Shown here: piece by piece, positions 1-7,421 of the stretch
How positions within the stretch are numbered: position 1 is the stretch's first letter
Layout of the letters: each line of letters begins with the position of its first letter
NCBI GenBank assembly: GCA_902492825.1
Contig: CABUMZ010000025.1
Location: 1-19,260 of the forward strand
Length of the DNA: 19,260 bases
Origin: an uncultured Collinsella sp.
Lineage (GTDB): Bacteria; Actinomycetota; Coriobacteriia; Coriobacteriales; Coriobacteriaceae
Direction: 5' to 3'
Notes under the pieces: model-generated
Told to the model about the DNA's origin: nothing
The model's input: only the letters and a program-made list of their open reading frames with translations
Databases searched by the model: none
Translations under genes and position numbers: made by a program

Positions 1-535
1 CCGACATAAACCAGGTCTGATACCCTTGTGGATAGTCGCTCCAGGTGCCGCCGAGCACGATGAGCTCGATCTTATCGGTCGCATGCCCCATCTGTGAAAG
101 CGCCGTCAAACGGGCACTCACCTGCAGATACGGATCAAAGCAGTTTTGCTCTGCACGGGCGCACGCCGGCTCGGCATGCAGATAGCTCTTGGGCATGCGC
201 AGGTCGTTGGGACAAAACAGGCAATCGCCCGAGCACGGCCACGGCTTGGTAATAACGGTAATGGTCGCCACACCCGAAGCCGTGCGGCGCGGCTTCATAC
301 GCAGCACCTGCAGCAGTTGACGCTCCAGCTCGGCATCGACATTCCACCCAGCCCAACGAGCCGGTTCCTCGCGCTTCACCCGCTGGTAAAACGGCAGCAG
401 GCGGCGCTTTGCCAGGTCGCGCTTATCGGCACCCTCGCGGCGTGCCTCGGCATGTATCAATTTGACGAGCGCTTTGTCGTCCACGGTCTCGCCGCGACGC
501 AGGGCCTCGAGTATGTTCAAGATAATCTGTTCCAT
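1..535 (-). CDS. elp3: Elp3-like radical SAM tRNA wobble-uridine modification enzyme (partial, 3' end outside window)
   Basis: The frame is open from an ATG at 535 to the window edge, giving the first 178 residues. It contains the block TVITKPWPCSGDCLFCPN, with a CX3CX2C cluster for the radical SAM [4Fe-4S] centre. This is followed by MPKSYL, EPA..RA, FDPYLQV..RL and GH..DKIELIVLGGT, which are the family signatures of Elp3. Elp3 proteins form the carboxymethyl precursor at C5 of uridine 34 in tRNA, using a radical SAM domain and a C-terminal GNAT acetyl-CoA domain. The GNAT part would lie outside the window. About 85 residues precede the cysteine cluster, as in other Elp3 N-termini. The SD is weak (a G-rich stretch just before the ATG). 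The Trm9-like methyltransferase at 2521 is a plausible partner. The family call is firm; the tRNA substrate in this organism is inferred. Confidence 0.88.
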   Translation of the reverse strand, partial: MEQIILNILEALRRGETVDDKALVKLIHAEARREGADKRDLAKRRLLPFYQRVKREEPARWAGWNVDAELERQLLQVLRMKPRRTASGVATITVITKPWPCSGDCLFCPNDLRMPKSYLHAEPACARAEQNCFDPYLQVSARLTALSQMGHATDKIELIVLGGTWSDYPQGYQTWFMS

Positions 536-553
536 GCCCCCATTGTAAAGGCA

Positions 554-587
554 AAGGCGCCGAAGCCGACCACGACCCCGGCGCCTT
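554..587 (-). terminator. Probable rho-independent terminator after the DUF4097 gene
   Basis: A perfect 9-bp inverted repeat, AAGGCGCCG (554-562) and CGGCGCCTT (579-587), has a 16-nt loop. It lies 47 bp beyond the stop of the DUF4097 gene on the minus strand. Read on the minus strand it is followed by TTTGCCTTTAC, a broken T tract, so termination is likely but not textbook. It also separates this operon from the start of elp3. Confidence 0.5.
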
Positions 588-634
588 CATCAAACAGCGC
601 AGCTATATCTTCGCCTAGGCTTTCGTCTGCCTCA

Positions 635-1534
635 CTACTCCGAATCAAACGACATGTCGCCCGAACCGACCTCAAAACGATACGTGGCAGACTTATCGCC
701 GTTATCGAATTCAAGATCCAAAATGGTCTCGCCGTCGTAGCCAAGCGGAAGGAAATCGCTCTCGAAGTCGCCGCTGCCCAAGGTGAGGCTCGCCTTAAAG
801 CCCGTCGAGTTCGGAACCGTCATCTCCACATCGCCCGAGCCCACACTCACGTCCATCGACTTCGCGGGGGCCTGGTAGAGCTCGAACGTCACATCGCCCG
901 AACCGACCTCTGCACTAAGCGCATCAGTCACGCTGCCCGCAAACTCTACATCTCCCGCACCCAGGAAAAGGTCGAAACCATCACAGGTGACACCGGCAAT
1001 CTGCAGATCACCCGAGCCCACGTGCGCGTTGACTCCCTTCAGATGTTCGGCAACACGGCGCGGCAGTTCAACCGTAACCGAGCGGTCAATTGCCTTACCG
1101 TCATCACTTCCAAACTGAGAAACCTTGAGCGTCGAGTCCTCGACGGATGCGATGTTCTGCGTCGCGGCCTTGGAGGCATCCATACCATTGGCAACGCGTC
1201 CCCGCTCGATAACGCGAGCCTTGTTGCCATCAACAACCTTGACGTCCACCGTAGCCGCATCGATATCGAAATCGAGGTAGCGAAACTCATCAGCATCAAA
1301 GGTCGTACACGAAAGCTGCTGAGGCCGAGCGGAATAGTTACCGCTATCCAAGAGATCATCGTCGTCAAACATATCGTCAAAATCAGACAAATGGCCAGAT
1401 AGAATACCGGTCGTACGCACCATATTGGAATGAGCCAATAGCCGCGAGGCACCAAAGACAAGCCCGATGATGAGCACAAACGCTCCGATGCCAATGCCCA
1501 AGCGCCTCTTAGACTCATGCGAGAGCTTCATCAT
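635..1534 (-). CDS. Membrane-anchored DUF4097-type beta-repeat protein
   Basis: 299 residues. A basic N-terminus is followed by one hydrophobic segment (about residues 12-34), then an acidic linker and an extracytoplasmic domain. The C-terminal half is built of short beta repeats marked by G-S/A-G-D at residues 173, 192, 211, 232, 253 and 290, with a spacing of about 19-21. This is the look of the DUF4097 putative-adhesin family, a predicted right-handed beta solenoid. The ATG at 1534 overlaps the TGA of the upstream regulator (ATGA). AAGGTGATGA precedes it, so translation is probably coupled. Pairing with a membrane-anchored XRE regulator is a common arrangement for such proteins and suggests a role in envelope sensing. 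The exact function is unknown. A second ATG directly follows the first and could be used instead. Confidence 0.8.
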   Translation of the reverse strand: MMKLSHESKRRLGIGIGAFVLIIGLVFGASRLLAHSNMVRTTGILSGHLSDFDDMFDDDDLLDSGNYSARPQQLSCTTFDADEFRYLDFDIDAATVDVKVVDGNKARVIERGRVANGMDASKAATQNIASVEDSTLKVSQFGSDDGKAIDRSVTVELPRRVAEHLKGVNAHVGSGDLQIAGVTCDGFDLFLGAGDVEFAGSVTDALSAEVGSGDVTFELYQAPAKSMDVSVGSGDVEMTVPNSTGFKASLTLGSGDFESDFLPLGYDGETILDLEFDNGDKSATYRFEVGSGDMSFDSE

Positions 1535-2253
1535 TCATCACCTTCTTTGGCACTCGACTCAGCGGTGGCCGCGGCAGCCATGCCAGCGTCAACCGCAGTG
1601 GAAACGTCCTCCCCCTTAGTCCTAGCGACCGCCGGCACCGGACCAACCTGGATATCCCCACGTGCCCAATCGCCATCAAGCGCACGTGCCACCCAGTGAT
1701 AGATAGGAATCGTAAAGAAGATCAGTGCGGGAAAGGGGCTGGCACCAACCAGGAACATCAGTAAAAAGAACAGCAGCCAGCACACGGCCCAATACGGGAA
1801 CGACTGGAACGGGCCCTTCACCGGAGTCGAACCAACTGCGCCGCCGCTCGTCACTTGCGCCGTTGCGGCATTGGCAGCCTGCGCGCTCCAACTTGCCGCC
1901 TGTGCCGCCTTTGCCGCCGCATCGCTTGCCTGCGTCGCCGCCTCCGTAGCTCGCGCCGCCGCCTCATGGGTGCGAGCACGCTCTGCCGCCTCGGCCTCGC
2001 GCTGACGGGCGCGGTCCTCGTTCTCAAACTCGATATCGTCCTCGATCTCGTCGCTCGGATTGAGCAGCTCGTCCAGGCTCACGCCATAGAGTTTGGCGAG
2101 CGAGATTAGGTTCTCAGTATCGGGCGAGCTCTCCGCGCGCTCCCATTTACTGACTGCCTGGCGCGACAGCCCCAGCTTTCGCGCCAGCCCTTCTTGGCTA
2201 AAACCCTTGCTGCGACGAAGGTCGGCGAGCCGCTGCGCAGTTTCTACATTCAT
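1531..2253 (-). CDS. XRE-family transcriptional regulator with C-terminal membrane segments
   Basis: 240 residues from the ATG at 2253, which has an excellent SD (TAGGAGGAACC before ATG). A longer in-frame reading upstream exists but has no comparable SD. Residues 5-62 form an XRE/Cro helix-turn-helix with the recognition segment KLGLSRQAVSKWERA and the usual SLDELLN ending. Residues 80-135 are an alanine-rich, heptad-like helix. Two hydrophobic segments follow at about 154-170 and 172-188, and then a low-complexity tail. The layout implies a DNA-binding domain tethered to the inner face of the membrane. The gene ends in a 4-bp overlap with the DUF4097 gene, so the regulator and its probable effector are made together. 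The ligand or stress sensed cannot be read from the sequence. Confidence 0.85.
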   Translation of the reverse strand: MNVETAQRLADLRRSKGFSQEGLARKLGLSRQAVSKWERAESSPDTENLISLAKLYGVSLDELLNPSDEIEDDIEFENEDRARQREAEAAERARTHEAAARATEAATQASDAAAKAAQAASWSAQAANAATAQVTSGGAVGSTPVKGPFQSFPYWAVCWLLFFLLMFLVGASPFPALIFFTIPIYHWVARALDGDWARGDIQVGPVPAVARTKGEDVSTAVDAGMAAAATAESSAKEGDE

Positions 2254-2371
2254 GGTTCCTCCTATGTGATGCCAGCCGTGCCGCCGGACCGTTTTTGTTC
2301 TTAAGGCGCCTTGCACAGTTAAAAATCTATCCGCCACCGCCAAAAGCATGCCACCTATTCTAGTGAGATTT

Positions 2372-2400
2372 TTGACAACCGGCGGTTGCGGGTGCATATG
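2372..2400 (+). promoter_or_regulatory. Candidate sigma-70-type promoter for the Trm9-like gene
   Basis: A perfect TTGACA (2372-2377) is separated by 17 nt from CATATG (2395-2400), a weak -10 match. It points toward the plus-strand methyltransferase and would give a leader of about 115 nt. It sits in the 267-bp divergent gap between the XRE gene and the methyltransferase. No equally good minus-strand promoter was found there. Confidence 0.3.
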
Positions 2401-2520
2401 AGCTGCGGAAATGTGTCCAAACAAAGCAATGACCCGTAGCTTGGTTGTCCCCGTTGCAGCGTTAACGGTAGTATGGTCGTACTGTTTATTCCGCACCGCC
2501 AACGGAGGGAGTTCCGCGCC

Positions 2521-3393
2521 GTGAACCGCGATTTCGCCTCATCGCTCATCCAGCTCAACAACACGTTCTATCGCGAGCACTCCGCCTCCTTCTCCGATAC
2601 GCGCCAGGCCCCGTGGCCCGGCTGGGTGCGCACCATGGATATCGCGCTCGGGCAGCTCGACGTCGCCACGATCGAGCATCCCGTCCGCGTCTTCGATCTT
2701 GCCTGCGGCAATATGCGGTTCGAGAACTTTGCCGCCGGCGGCGCACTTGCCGCCAAGGGCGTCGACGGAGCAAACCCCTCGGCAGATGCCAGCTGTCCGT
2801 TTGAGTTCTATGGTGTCGACTCGTGCCAAGACCTGGCCATCGATGCACATGGCCACGCCCTGCGCATTCCCAACCTGCACTTCCAGGAGCTCGACGTGCT
2901 CGATGCCCTCATGAAGCTCAACCCCGCCGAGACACCCGACGTGCTTTTCGACGCCCCGCTCGCCGACATCTCGGTCTGTTTTGGCTTTATGCACCACGTA
3001 CCGTCGTGCGAGTACCGCGTACGCGTGCTCGACGCCCTGGTGCGGCAGACGCGCCCGGGCGGCATCATCGCCATCAGCTTTTGGGAGTTTATGAACGACG
3101 AGCGCATGGCGCGCAAGGCCGTTCGCGCCGAAGCCCGCGCCGAGCTCACCCCGCCGTTTGAGGGCTACGACTCCGCGCAGTTTGAAGCCGGCGACCACCT
3201 CATTGGCTGGCAAAACGACCGTCATGCTTACCGCTATTGCCATCACTTTGACGATCAGCAGATCACCGACCTGGTGCGCGGCGTCCGTACGTTCTACAAG
3301 AGCGGCGAGGTTCCCGTGCGCGAGCTTGAGCGCTTCCATGCCGACGGTCGCAGCGGAGAGCTCAACCGCTATGTGATTCTCAAGCGTCTGTAG
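2521..3393 (+). CDS. Class I SAM methyltransferase, Trm9/ALKBH8-like
   Basis: 290 residues. The GTG at 2521 is chosen because GGAGGGAG lies 9 nt upstream; an in-frame ATG at 2473 lacks an SD and adds an atypical tail. The N-terminal block F-S-D-T-R-x-x-P-W-P-G-W (about residues 24-35) corresponds to the FSxTRxxPWP block of Trm9/ALKBH8 methyltransferases. SAM motif I is VFDLACGN (57-64). Later come F-x-x-x-HHVPS with the R-V-R-V-L-D helix, an R-P-G-G-I strand, and a C-terminal Y-R-Y-C-H-H-F followed by NRYVILKRL. All have counterparts, in order, in yeast Trm9. Trm9 esterifies the carboxymethyl group that Elongator/Elp3 places on U34, and elp3 lies 2 kb away. The methyltransferase fold is certain. 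The Trm9-like assignment rests on motif comparison from memory, and a small-molecule or UbiE-like role is not excluded. Confidence 0.6.
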   Translation: MNRDFASSLIQLNNTFYREHSASFSDTRQAPWPGWVRTMDIALGQLDVATIEHPVRVFDLACGNMRFENFAAGGALAAKGVDGANPSADASCPFEFYGVDSCQDLAIDAHGHALRIPNLHFQELDVLDALMKLNPAETPDVLFDAPLADISVCFGFMHHVPSCEYRVRVLDALVRQTRPGGIIAISFWEFMNDERMARKAVRAEARAELTPPFEGYDSAQFEAGDHLIGWQNDRHAYRYCHHFDDQQITDLVRGVRTFYKSGEVPVRELERFHADGRSGELNRYVILKRL

Positions 3394-3509
3394 TCATCGA
3401 CGACTCACCGCCGAGCCGCACCGCAACTTTAGGGCAAACTGCGCCCAGCTTTTCAACCCATCGCCGGAACGCGCAGCCATGCGTTCCATACTTATGACCA
3501 AGGAGCCTC

Positions 3510-4349
3510 ATGGGAGCCGTCCACGTTCGCACGCCTAAGAACTTTGTGCTCGAGGAGCGCCTGGAGCGCTACGCCGACGCCATCGAGACAAGCCCCGAGG
3601 TCTATACGGGACATTGGTGCGAAGCCTGTGCACCGGCTGCCCACAAGCCCTTCGCCCGCCTTCACCTGGATCTTGGCTGTGGCAAGGGCACCTATCTGGT
3701 TGAGCGCGCTCGCCGTGAGCCCGACACCCTCTTTATTGGTATGGACCAGGAGCCCATCTGCATTGCCTATGCCGCGCAGAAAATCTGCGAGCAGGAGCTG
3801 CCAAACGCACTTGTCCTGTCCCGAGGCGCCGCATCGCTGCCGCAGTTGTTCGCCGCAGGCGAGCTGGATGCCATCACCATCAACTTTCCCACGCCGCAGC
3901 CCAAGGCCAAGTACGCCAAAAAGCGACTCGTCCATGTCGACCATCTGATGCTCTACTGCCCGCTCTTTGCAGCCGACGCCACCGTCACACTGCGAACCGA
4001 CAGCAAGCCATTGCGCGACTACGCCCTGGGGCAGTTTGCCGCGGCAGGCTACAACACACTTTGGGTAAGCGACGACGTCCGCCGCGACCATCCCGAGCAT
4101 CCCGAGACCGAATACGAGCGCCGCACGCGCGAGATGGGTGCCGCCGTCTATGGCATTTGCGCCACACCCGGCGCGCTGCCCAGCGATGAACAGCTCGCAG
4201 CAGGCCGAGCACAGGAGCAAAGCCTTGCCTGCTACCTGCCCGAAAACCTCGATGAACTCACCTATGTACCTCTTGGCATGGAAGAGGCAGTCGAGAACTT
4301 TAGAAACCGCGCCCGCAAGGGCAAGAAGCGCTTACCGCAGGAGTCCTAG
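3510..4349 (+). CDS. trmB: TrmB-like tRNA (guanine-N7)-methyltransferase, divergent
   Basis: 279 residues, start at ATG 3510 with AAGGAG just upstream (short 4-nt spacing). SAM motif I is LDLGCGKG (53-60). The TrmB-type strand is NFPTPQPK followed by K-Y-A-K-K-R-L (125-140). The C-terminal TEYERR box is at 200-205. TrmB makes m7G46 in tRNA variable loops and is usually about 210-240 residues, so this protein carries an extra C-terminal tail. The usual NFPDPW segment reads NFPTPQ: the conserved aspartate and tryptophan are both replaced, although the downstream K/R-rich strand and TEYERR are intact. Either a divergent lineage or altered specificity is possible. A 116-bp gap with no clear terminator follows the upstream methyltransferase, so the two may be co-transcribed. 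Confidence 0.75.
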   Translation: MGAVHVRTPKNFVLEERLERYADAIETSPEVYTGHWCEACAPAAHKPFARLHLDLGCGKGTYLVERARREPDTLFIGMDQEPICIAYAAQKICEQELPNALVLSRGAASLPQLFAAGELDAITINFPTPQPKAKYAKKRLVHVDHLMLYCPLFAADATVTLRTDSKPLRDYALGQFAAAGYNTLWVSDDVRRDHPEHPETEYERRTREMGAAVYGICATPGALPSDEQLAAGRAQEQSLACYLPENLDELTYVPLGMEEAVENFRNRARKGKKRLPQES

Positions 4350-4414
4350 GGGCTTCTTATGGTCGCAGCGTCGGCAAACAAGCGCAAATAGGCGCCAGCA
4401 AACGACCCTCAAAC

Positions 4415-4537
4415 CTAAGTGAGTAGACTTTTTTGCAATAGCCAAGCGCAGCCCACATAACGAAAACTAAAACCGCAGGTAGAGCCCTTGCACAAAAGCC
4501 ATGTGCTCGCGATATTGCAAAAAGTCTACTCACTTAG
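4415..4537 (+). repeat. 123-bp stop-carrying inverted-repeat element, copy A
   Basis: The left end is CTAAGTGAGTAGACTTTTTT (4415-4434) and the right end is its reverse complement, ending CACTTAG at 4537. With one T indel the arms extend through GCAATA/TATTGC, about 25 bp each. The outer sequence TAAgTGAgTAG holds a stop codon in each of three frames, reading inward on either strand. The interior core CCGCAGGTA is at 4473-4481, then CTTG and CAAAA. Two further copies at 14444 and 15864 have the same length and the same core offset (58). The copy lies in the trmB-helicase intergenic gap. There is no ORF inside and no clear target-site duplication. It could be a MITE-like or REP-like element or a structured RNA. 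Confidence 0.88.
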
Positions 4538-4659
4538 CTGGCGACCGCACCAAACGGCTGGGCAGAACGCCCATTTCCTGCATTATCTCTCGCGCTGGCG
4601 CCCCGCGCCGACGCTACGCCATAATGGATAGCGGACAAACGCGAGAGAAAGCAAACCAC
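4538..4659 (+). other. Leader region of the helicase gene
   Basis: The rest of the 310-bp gap between trmB and the helicase has no gene. A -10-like CATAAT (4620-4625) lies 35 bp before the chosen start at 4660, but no good -35 is found at normal spacing. GAGAGAAAG precedes the ATG as a weak SD. No factor-independent terminator is visible between trmB and copy A. Confidence 0.3.
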
Positions 4660-7341
4660 ATGGCACAGACCACGACAGATACCGCCGTCAGCACCGTCTC
4701 CGGCGCCGGCGCCGCCAGCTCGTTCTCGGGCGGCACGGGAACCGAAGCCGAATTCGGCTCGCTCGGCGCGCTCTCCCCCACCTGGTGGGAGCCCGAGGAC
4801 GGCAGCGAGCCCGAGCCGTGGCTCACGCCCGACCAGGCCTTCGAACGTTTCTTCGAATGGACGAGCGACCGCGGCATTGAGCTGTGGGACCACCAAGAAG
4901 AAGCCCTCATGGACCTGGCTGCCGGCGATCACGTCATTTTGGGAACACCGACCGGATCGGGTAAATCGCTCGTCGCGCTGGGCATGCTCTTTATGGGCAT
5001 GGCGCAGGGCAAGCGCTGCTACTACACGGCTCCTATCAAGGCTCTGGTCAGTGAGAAGTTTTTCGACCTTGTGCAGGTGCTCGGCCGCGATAACGTCGGC
5101 ATGATCACCGGTGACACGCATATCAACACCAAGGCGCCCGTCATCTGCTGCACGGCAGAGATCCTCGCCAACGACGCCCTGCGCGAAGGCGAGGACGCCG
5201 ACGTGGGCTGCGTCGCCATGGATGAATTCCATTACTTTGCCGACCCCGACCGTGGCTGGGCATGGCAGGTGCCGCTGCTCACGCTGCCCCATACGCAATT
5301 TATGCTCATGAGCGCCACGCTCGGCGATGTTACCGCGATTGCCGCCTCGCTCGAGGAGCACACTGGTGCCGCCTGCGACCTGGTCGTCGATGCCCCGCGC
5401 CCCGTACCGCTGAGCTACGACTACGTCACGACGTCGCTCGAGGGAACCGTAGAGCTCGCGATGCGCCGCGGCGAGGCTCCGCTCTATATCGTGCACTTTA
5501 GCCAGGACGCCGCACTTGCGACGGCGCAGTCGCTCGCCAACTTTGGCATTGCCAGCAAGGAGCAGCGCGAGGCCATCAAGGAGGCAGCCAAGGGCACGAG
5601 CTTCTCGACGGCCTTTGGCAAGATTCTCAAGCGTCTACTTGGATGCGGCGTCGGCGTGCACCATGCTGGCATGTTGCCGCGCTATCGCCTGCTGGTCGAG
5701 CGCTTGGCGCAACAGGGTCTGCTACCCGTCATCTGCGGTACCGATACACTCGGCGTCGGCATCAACGTACCCATCCACACCGTGGTCCTCACCGCGCTCA
5801 CCAAGTTCGACGGCTACAAGATGCGTCGCCTGCGCGCCCGTGAGTTCCATCAGATCGCTGGTCGCGCCGGCCGCTCGGGCTTCGATACCGAGGGCATGGT
5901 CATTGCCGAGGCCCCGGAGCACGAGATCGAGAACGCCAAACTCATGGCCAAGGCGGGCGACGACCCCAAGAAGCTCCGCAAGATTAAAAAGAAGAAGGCC
6001 CCCGAGGGCTTTGTCACCTGGAACAAGCAGACCTTTGAGCGCCTGATCGAGACGCAGCCCGAAACGCTCAAGCCGCGCCTTCGCATCACACACTCCATGG
6101 TGATTAGCGTGGTCGAGCAGGGCGGCGATGCCCGAGCCCGCGTACACGACCTCATCGAGACGAGCCTGCAGACTCCCGAGGAAAAGGCTAAGCTCGAGGT
6201 TCGTGCCGACGAGATCTTCGCCACGCTCATCGACTCCGGCGTCGTCGTACGCACCGAGGTGCCGCCCGCACCCGACGCTCCGGCTGACGCCGCGCCGGAC
6301 ATCGACTACGCGCTGACGGTCGACCTGCCCGAGGACTTTGCGCTCGACCAGCCGCTCTCGCCGTTTTTGCTTGCCGCGCTGGAGCTGCTCGACCCCGAGA
6401 GTGAGACCTATACCATGGATCTCATCTCGATGGTCGAGGCTACGCTCGAGGACCCCAAGCAGGTATTGCGCGCACAGGAGCGCGCCGCGCGCGACCGCGC
6501 GATGGCCGAAATGAAGGCTGACGGCGTCGAATATGAGGAACGCCTGGAGCGCATCCAGGATGTCACCTACGAAAAGCCGCTCGAGGACTTGCTCGATGCC
6601 GCCTTCGACAAGTACTGCCAGGAAGTGCCCTGGGCCAACGACTACCAGCTCTCGCCCAAGAGCGTCCTGCGCGACATGCTGGAGAGCGCGAGCGATTTTA
6701 AGGGCTATATCCAAAAGCTCGGCATCGCCCGCTCCGAGGGCATCCTGCTGCGCTACCTAGCCGAGGCCTACCGTTCCCTCGATCGCACCGTGCCCATTGA
6801 GAAACGCGATGAGCGCCTGCGCGACATCATTTCGTGGCTCGGCTTTGTGGTGCGCTCGGTCGACTCGAGTCTGGTGGACGAGTGGGAGAACGCCGGCAAC
6901 CCCGCTGCACTCGACGCCGCACCGCCGCAGGGCATCAACGAGGTCGTTGCGGACCGTCGCGGCTGCACGCTGTTGGTGCGCAATGCACTCTTCCGCCGCG
7001 TGGCCCTTGCAGCCCGTGGACACGTGCGCGATCTGGGCGAGCTCGACGAGGACTGGGGCATGAGCGAGATCCGTTGGCAAAAGGCGCTCGATGCCTACCA
7101 TGAGCAGCACGAGGAAATCCTCACCGACGGAGACGCCCGCAGCGCCGCGATGTTTTCCATCGACGAGTCCGACGAGAAGACCGCGCACGTATGGCACGTG
7201 CACCAGATCTTTGCCGACGAGGACGGCGACCACGACTTTGGCATCATGGGCGATGTCGATCTGGACGCCACGCAGGACGGCGGCGAGGTCATCCTCAAAA
7301 ACTACCGCGTCGGCTTTATCGAGGACCTGCTCGAAGACTAA
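4660..7341 (+). CDS. Ski2-like DEAD/DEAH-box helicase with C-terminal DUF3516 region
   Basis: 893 residues from ATG 4660. An in-frame frame-open region reaches back into repeat copy A, but it has no SD and gives an atypical N-terminus. A low-complexity 40-residue start precedes the SF2 core. Walker A is GTPTGSGKS (95-103), then PIKALVSEK, CCTAEILAN, the Walker B variant DEFHYF (188-193) and SAT (218-220). VHHAGMLP (333-340), GTDTLGVGIN and QIAGRAGRSGFD (398-409) complete the second RecA domain. This motif set is that of Ski2/Mtr4-like RNA helicases. The remaining 450 residues match the helical, acidic DUF3516 region found in actinobacterial helicases. A role in RNA unwinding or decay is likely from the family; the partner is unknown. 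The 3' end has a strong terminator. Confidence 0.88.
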   Translation: MAQTTTDTAVSTVSGAGAASSFSGGTGTEAEFGSLGALSPTWWEPEDGSEPEPWLTPDQAFERFFEWTSDRGIELWDHQEEALMDLAAGDHVILGTPTGSGKSLVALGMLFMGMAQGKRCYYTAPIKALVSEKFFDLVQVLGRDNVGMITGDTHINTKAPVICCTAEILANDALREGEDADVGCVAMDEFHYFADPDRGWAWQVPLLTLPHTQFMLMSATLGDVTAIAASLEEHTGAACDLVVDAPRPVPLSYDYVTTSLEGTVELAMRRGEAPLYIVHFSQDAALATAQSLANFGIASKEQREAIKEAAKGTSFSTAFGKILKRLLGCGVGVHHAGMLPRYRLLVERLAQQGLLPVICGTDTLGVGINVPIHTVVLTALTKFDGYKMRRLRAREFHQIAGRAGRSGFDTEGMVIAEAPEHEIENAKLMAKAGDDPKKLRKIKKKKAPEGFVTWNKQTFERLIETQPETLKPRLRITHSMVISVVEQGGDARARVHDLIETSLQTPEEKAKLEVRADEIFATLIDSGVVVRTEVPPAPDAPADAAPDIDYALTVDLPEDFALDQPLSPFLLAALELLDPESETYTMDLISMVEATLEDPKQVLRAQERAARDRAMAEMKADGVEYEERLERIQDVTYEKPLEDLLDAAFDKYCQEVPWANDYQLSPKSVLRDMLESASDFKGYIQKLGIARSEGILLRYLAEAYRSLDRTVPIEKRDERLRDIISWLGFVVRSVDSSLVDEWENAGNPAALDAAPPQGINEVVADRRGCTLLVRNALFRRVALAARGHVRDLGELDEDWGMSEIRWQKALDAYHEQHEEILTDGDARSAAMFSIDESDEKTAHVWHVHQIFADEDGDHDFGIMGDVDLDATQDGGEVILKNYRVGFIEDLLED

Positions 7342-7363
7342 CCGGGCACAATGGAACGAAACG

Positions 7364-7404
7364 AAGCGGGGCCGCTGGCAACATCGCCAGCGGCCCCGCT
7401 TTTT
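7364..7404 (+). terminator. Strong rho-independent terminator after the helicase gene
   Basis: A 16-bp perfect stem, AAGCGGGGCCGCTGGC (7364-7379) with GCCAGCGGCCCCGCTT (7386-7401), has a 6-nt AACATC loop and ends in a T run (7400-7404). It begins 22 bp after the helicase stop and lies between convergent genes. It may also slow transcripts coming from the DUF2130 gene on the minus strand, although the T tract on that side is poor. Confidence 0.92.
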
Positions 7405-7421
7405 GCGCGATACGCTATCCC

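Noticed and set aside
146..1402. 418-codon plus-strand open frame
   Set aside because: It lies antisense to elp3 and the DUF4097 gene, has no SD and no family features, and reads as an antisense shadow of G/C-rich codons.
2303..2312. Palindrome AAGGCGCCTT as an XRE operator
   Set aside because: Ten-base G/C-rich palindromes are frequent here (a similar one forms a terminator stem at 554-587), and no promoter is clearly placed around it.
4415..4537. Copy A as a rho-independent terminator of trmB
   Set aside because: The T run follows the left arm rather than the closed stem, and the stem base is A/T-rich, so it does not have terminator geometry.
4501..4659. N-terminal extension of the helicase by 53 residues
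   Set aside because: It would begin inside repeat copy A with no SD, and its translation is arginine-rich and unlike the domain that follows.
5722..6714. 330-codon minus-strand open frame inside the helicase gene
   Set aside because: It is opposite well-conserved helicase and DUF3516 sequence, and no SD or recognisable domain was seen.
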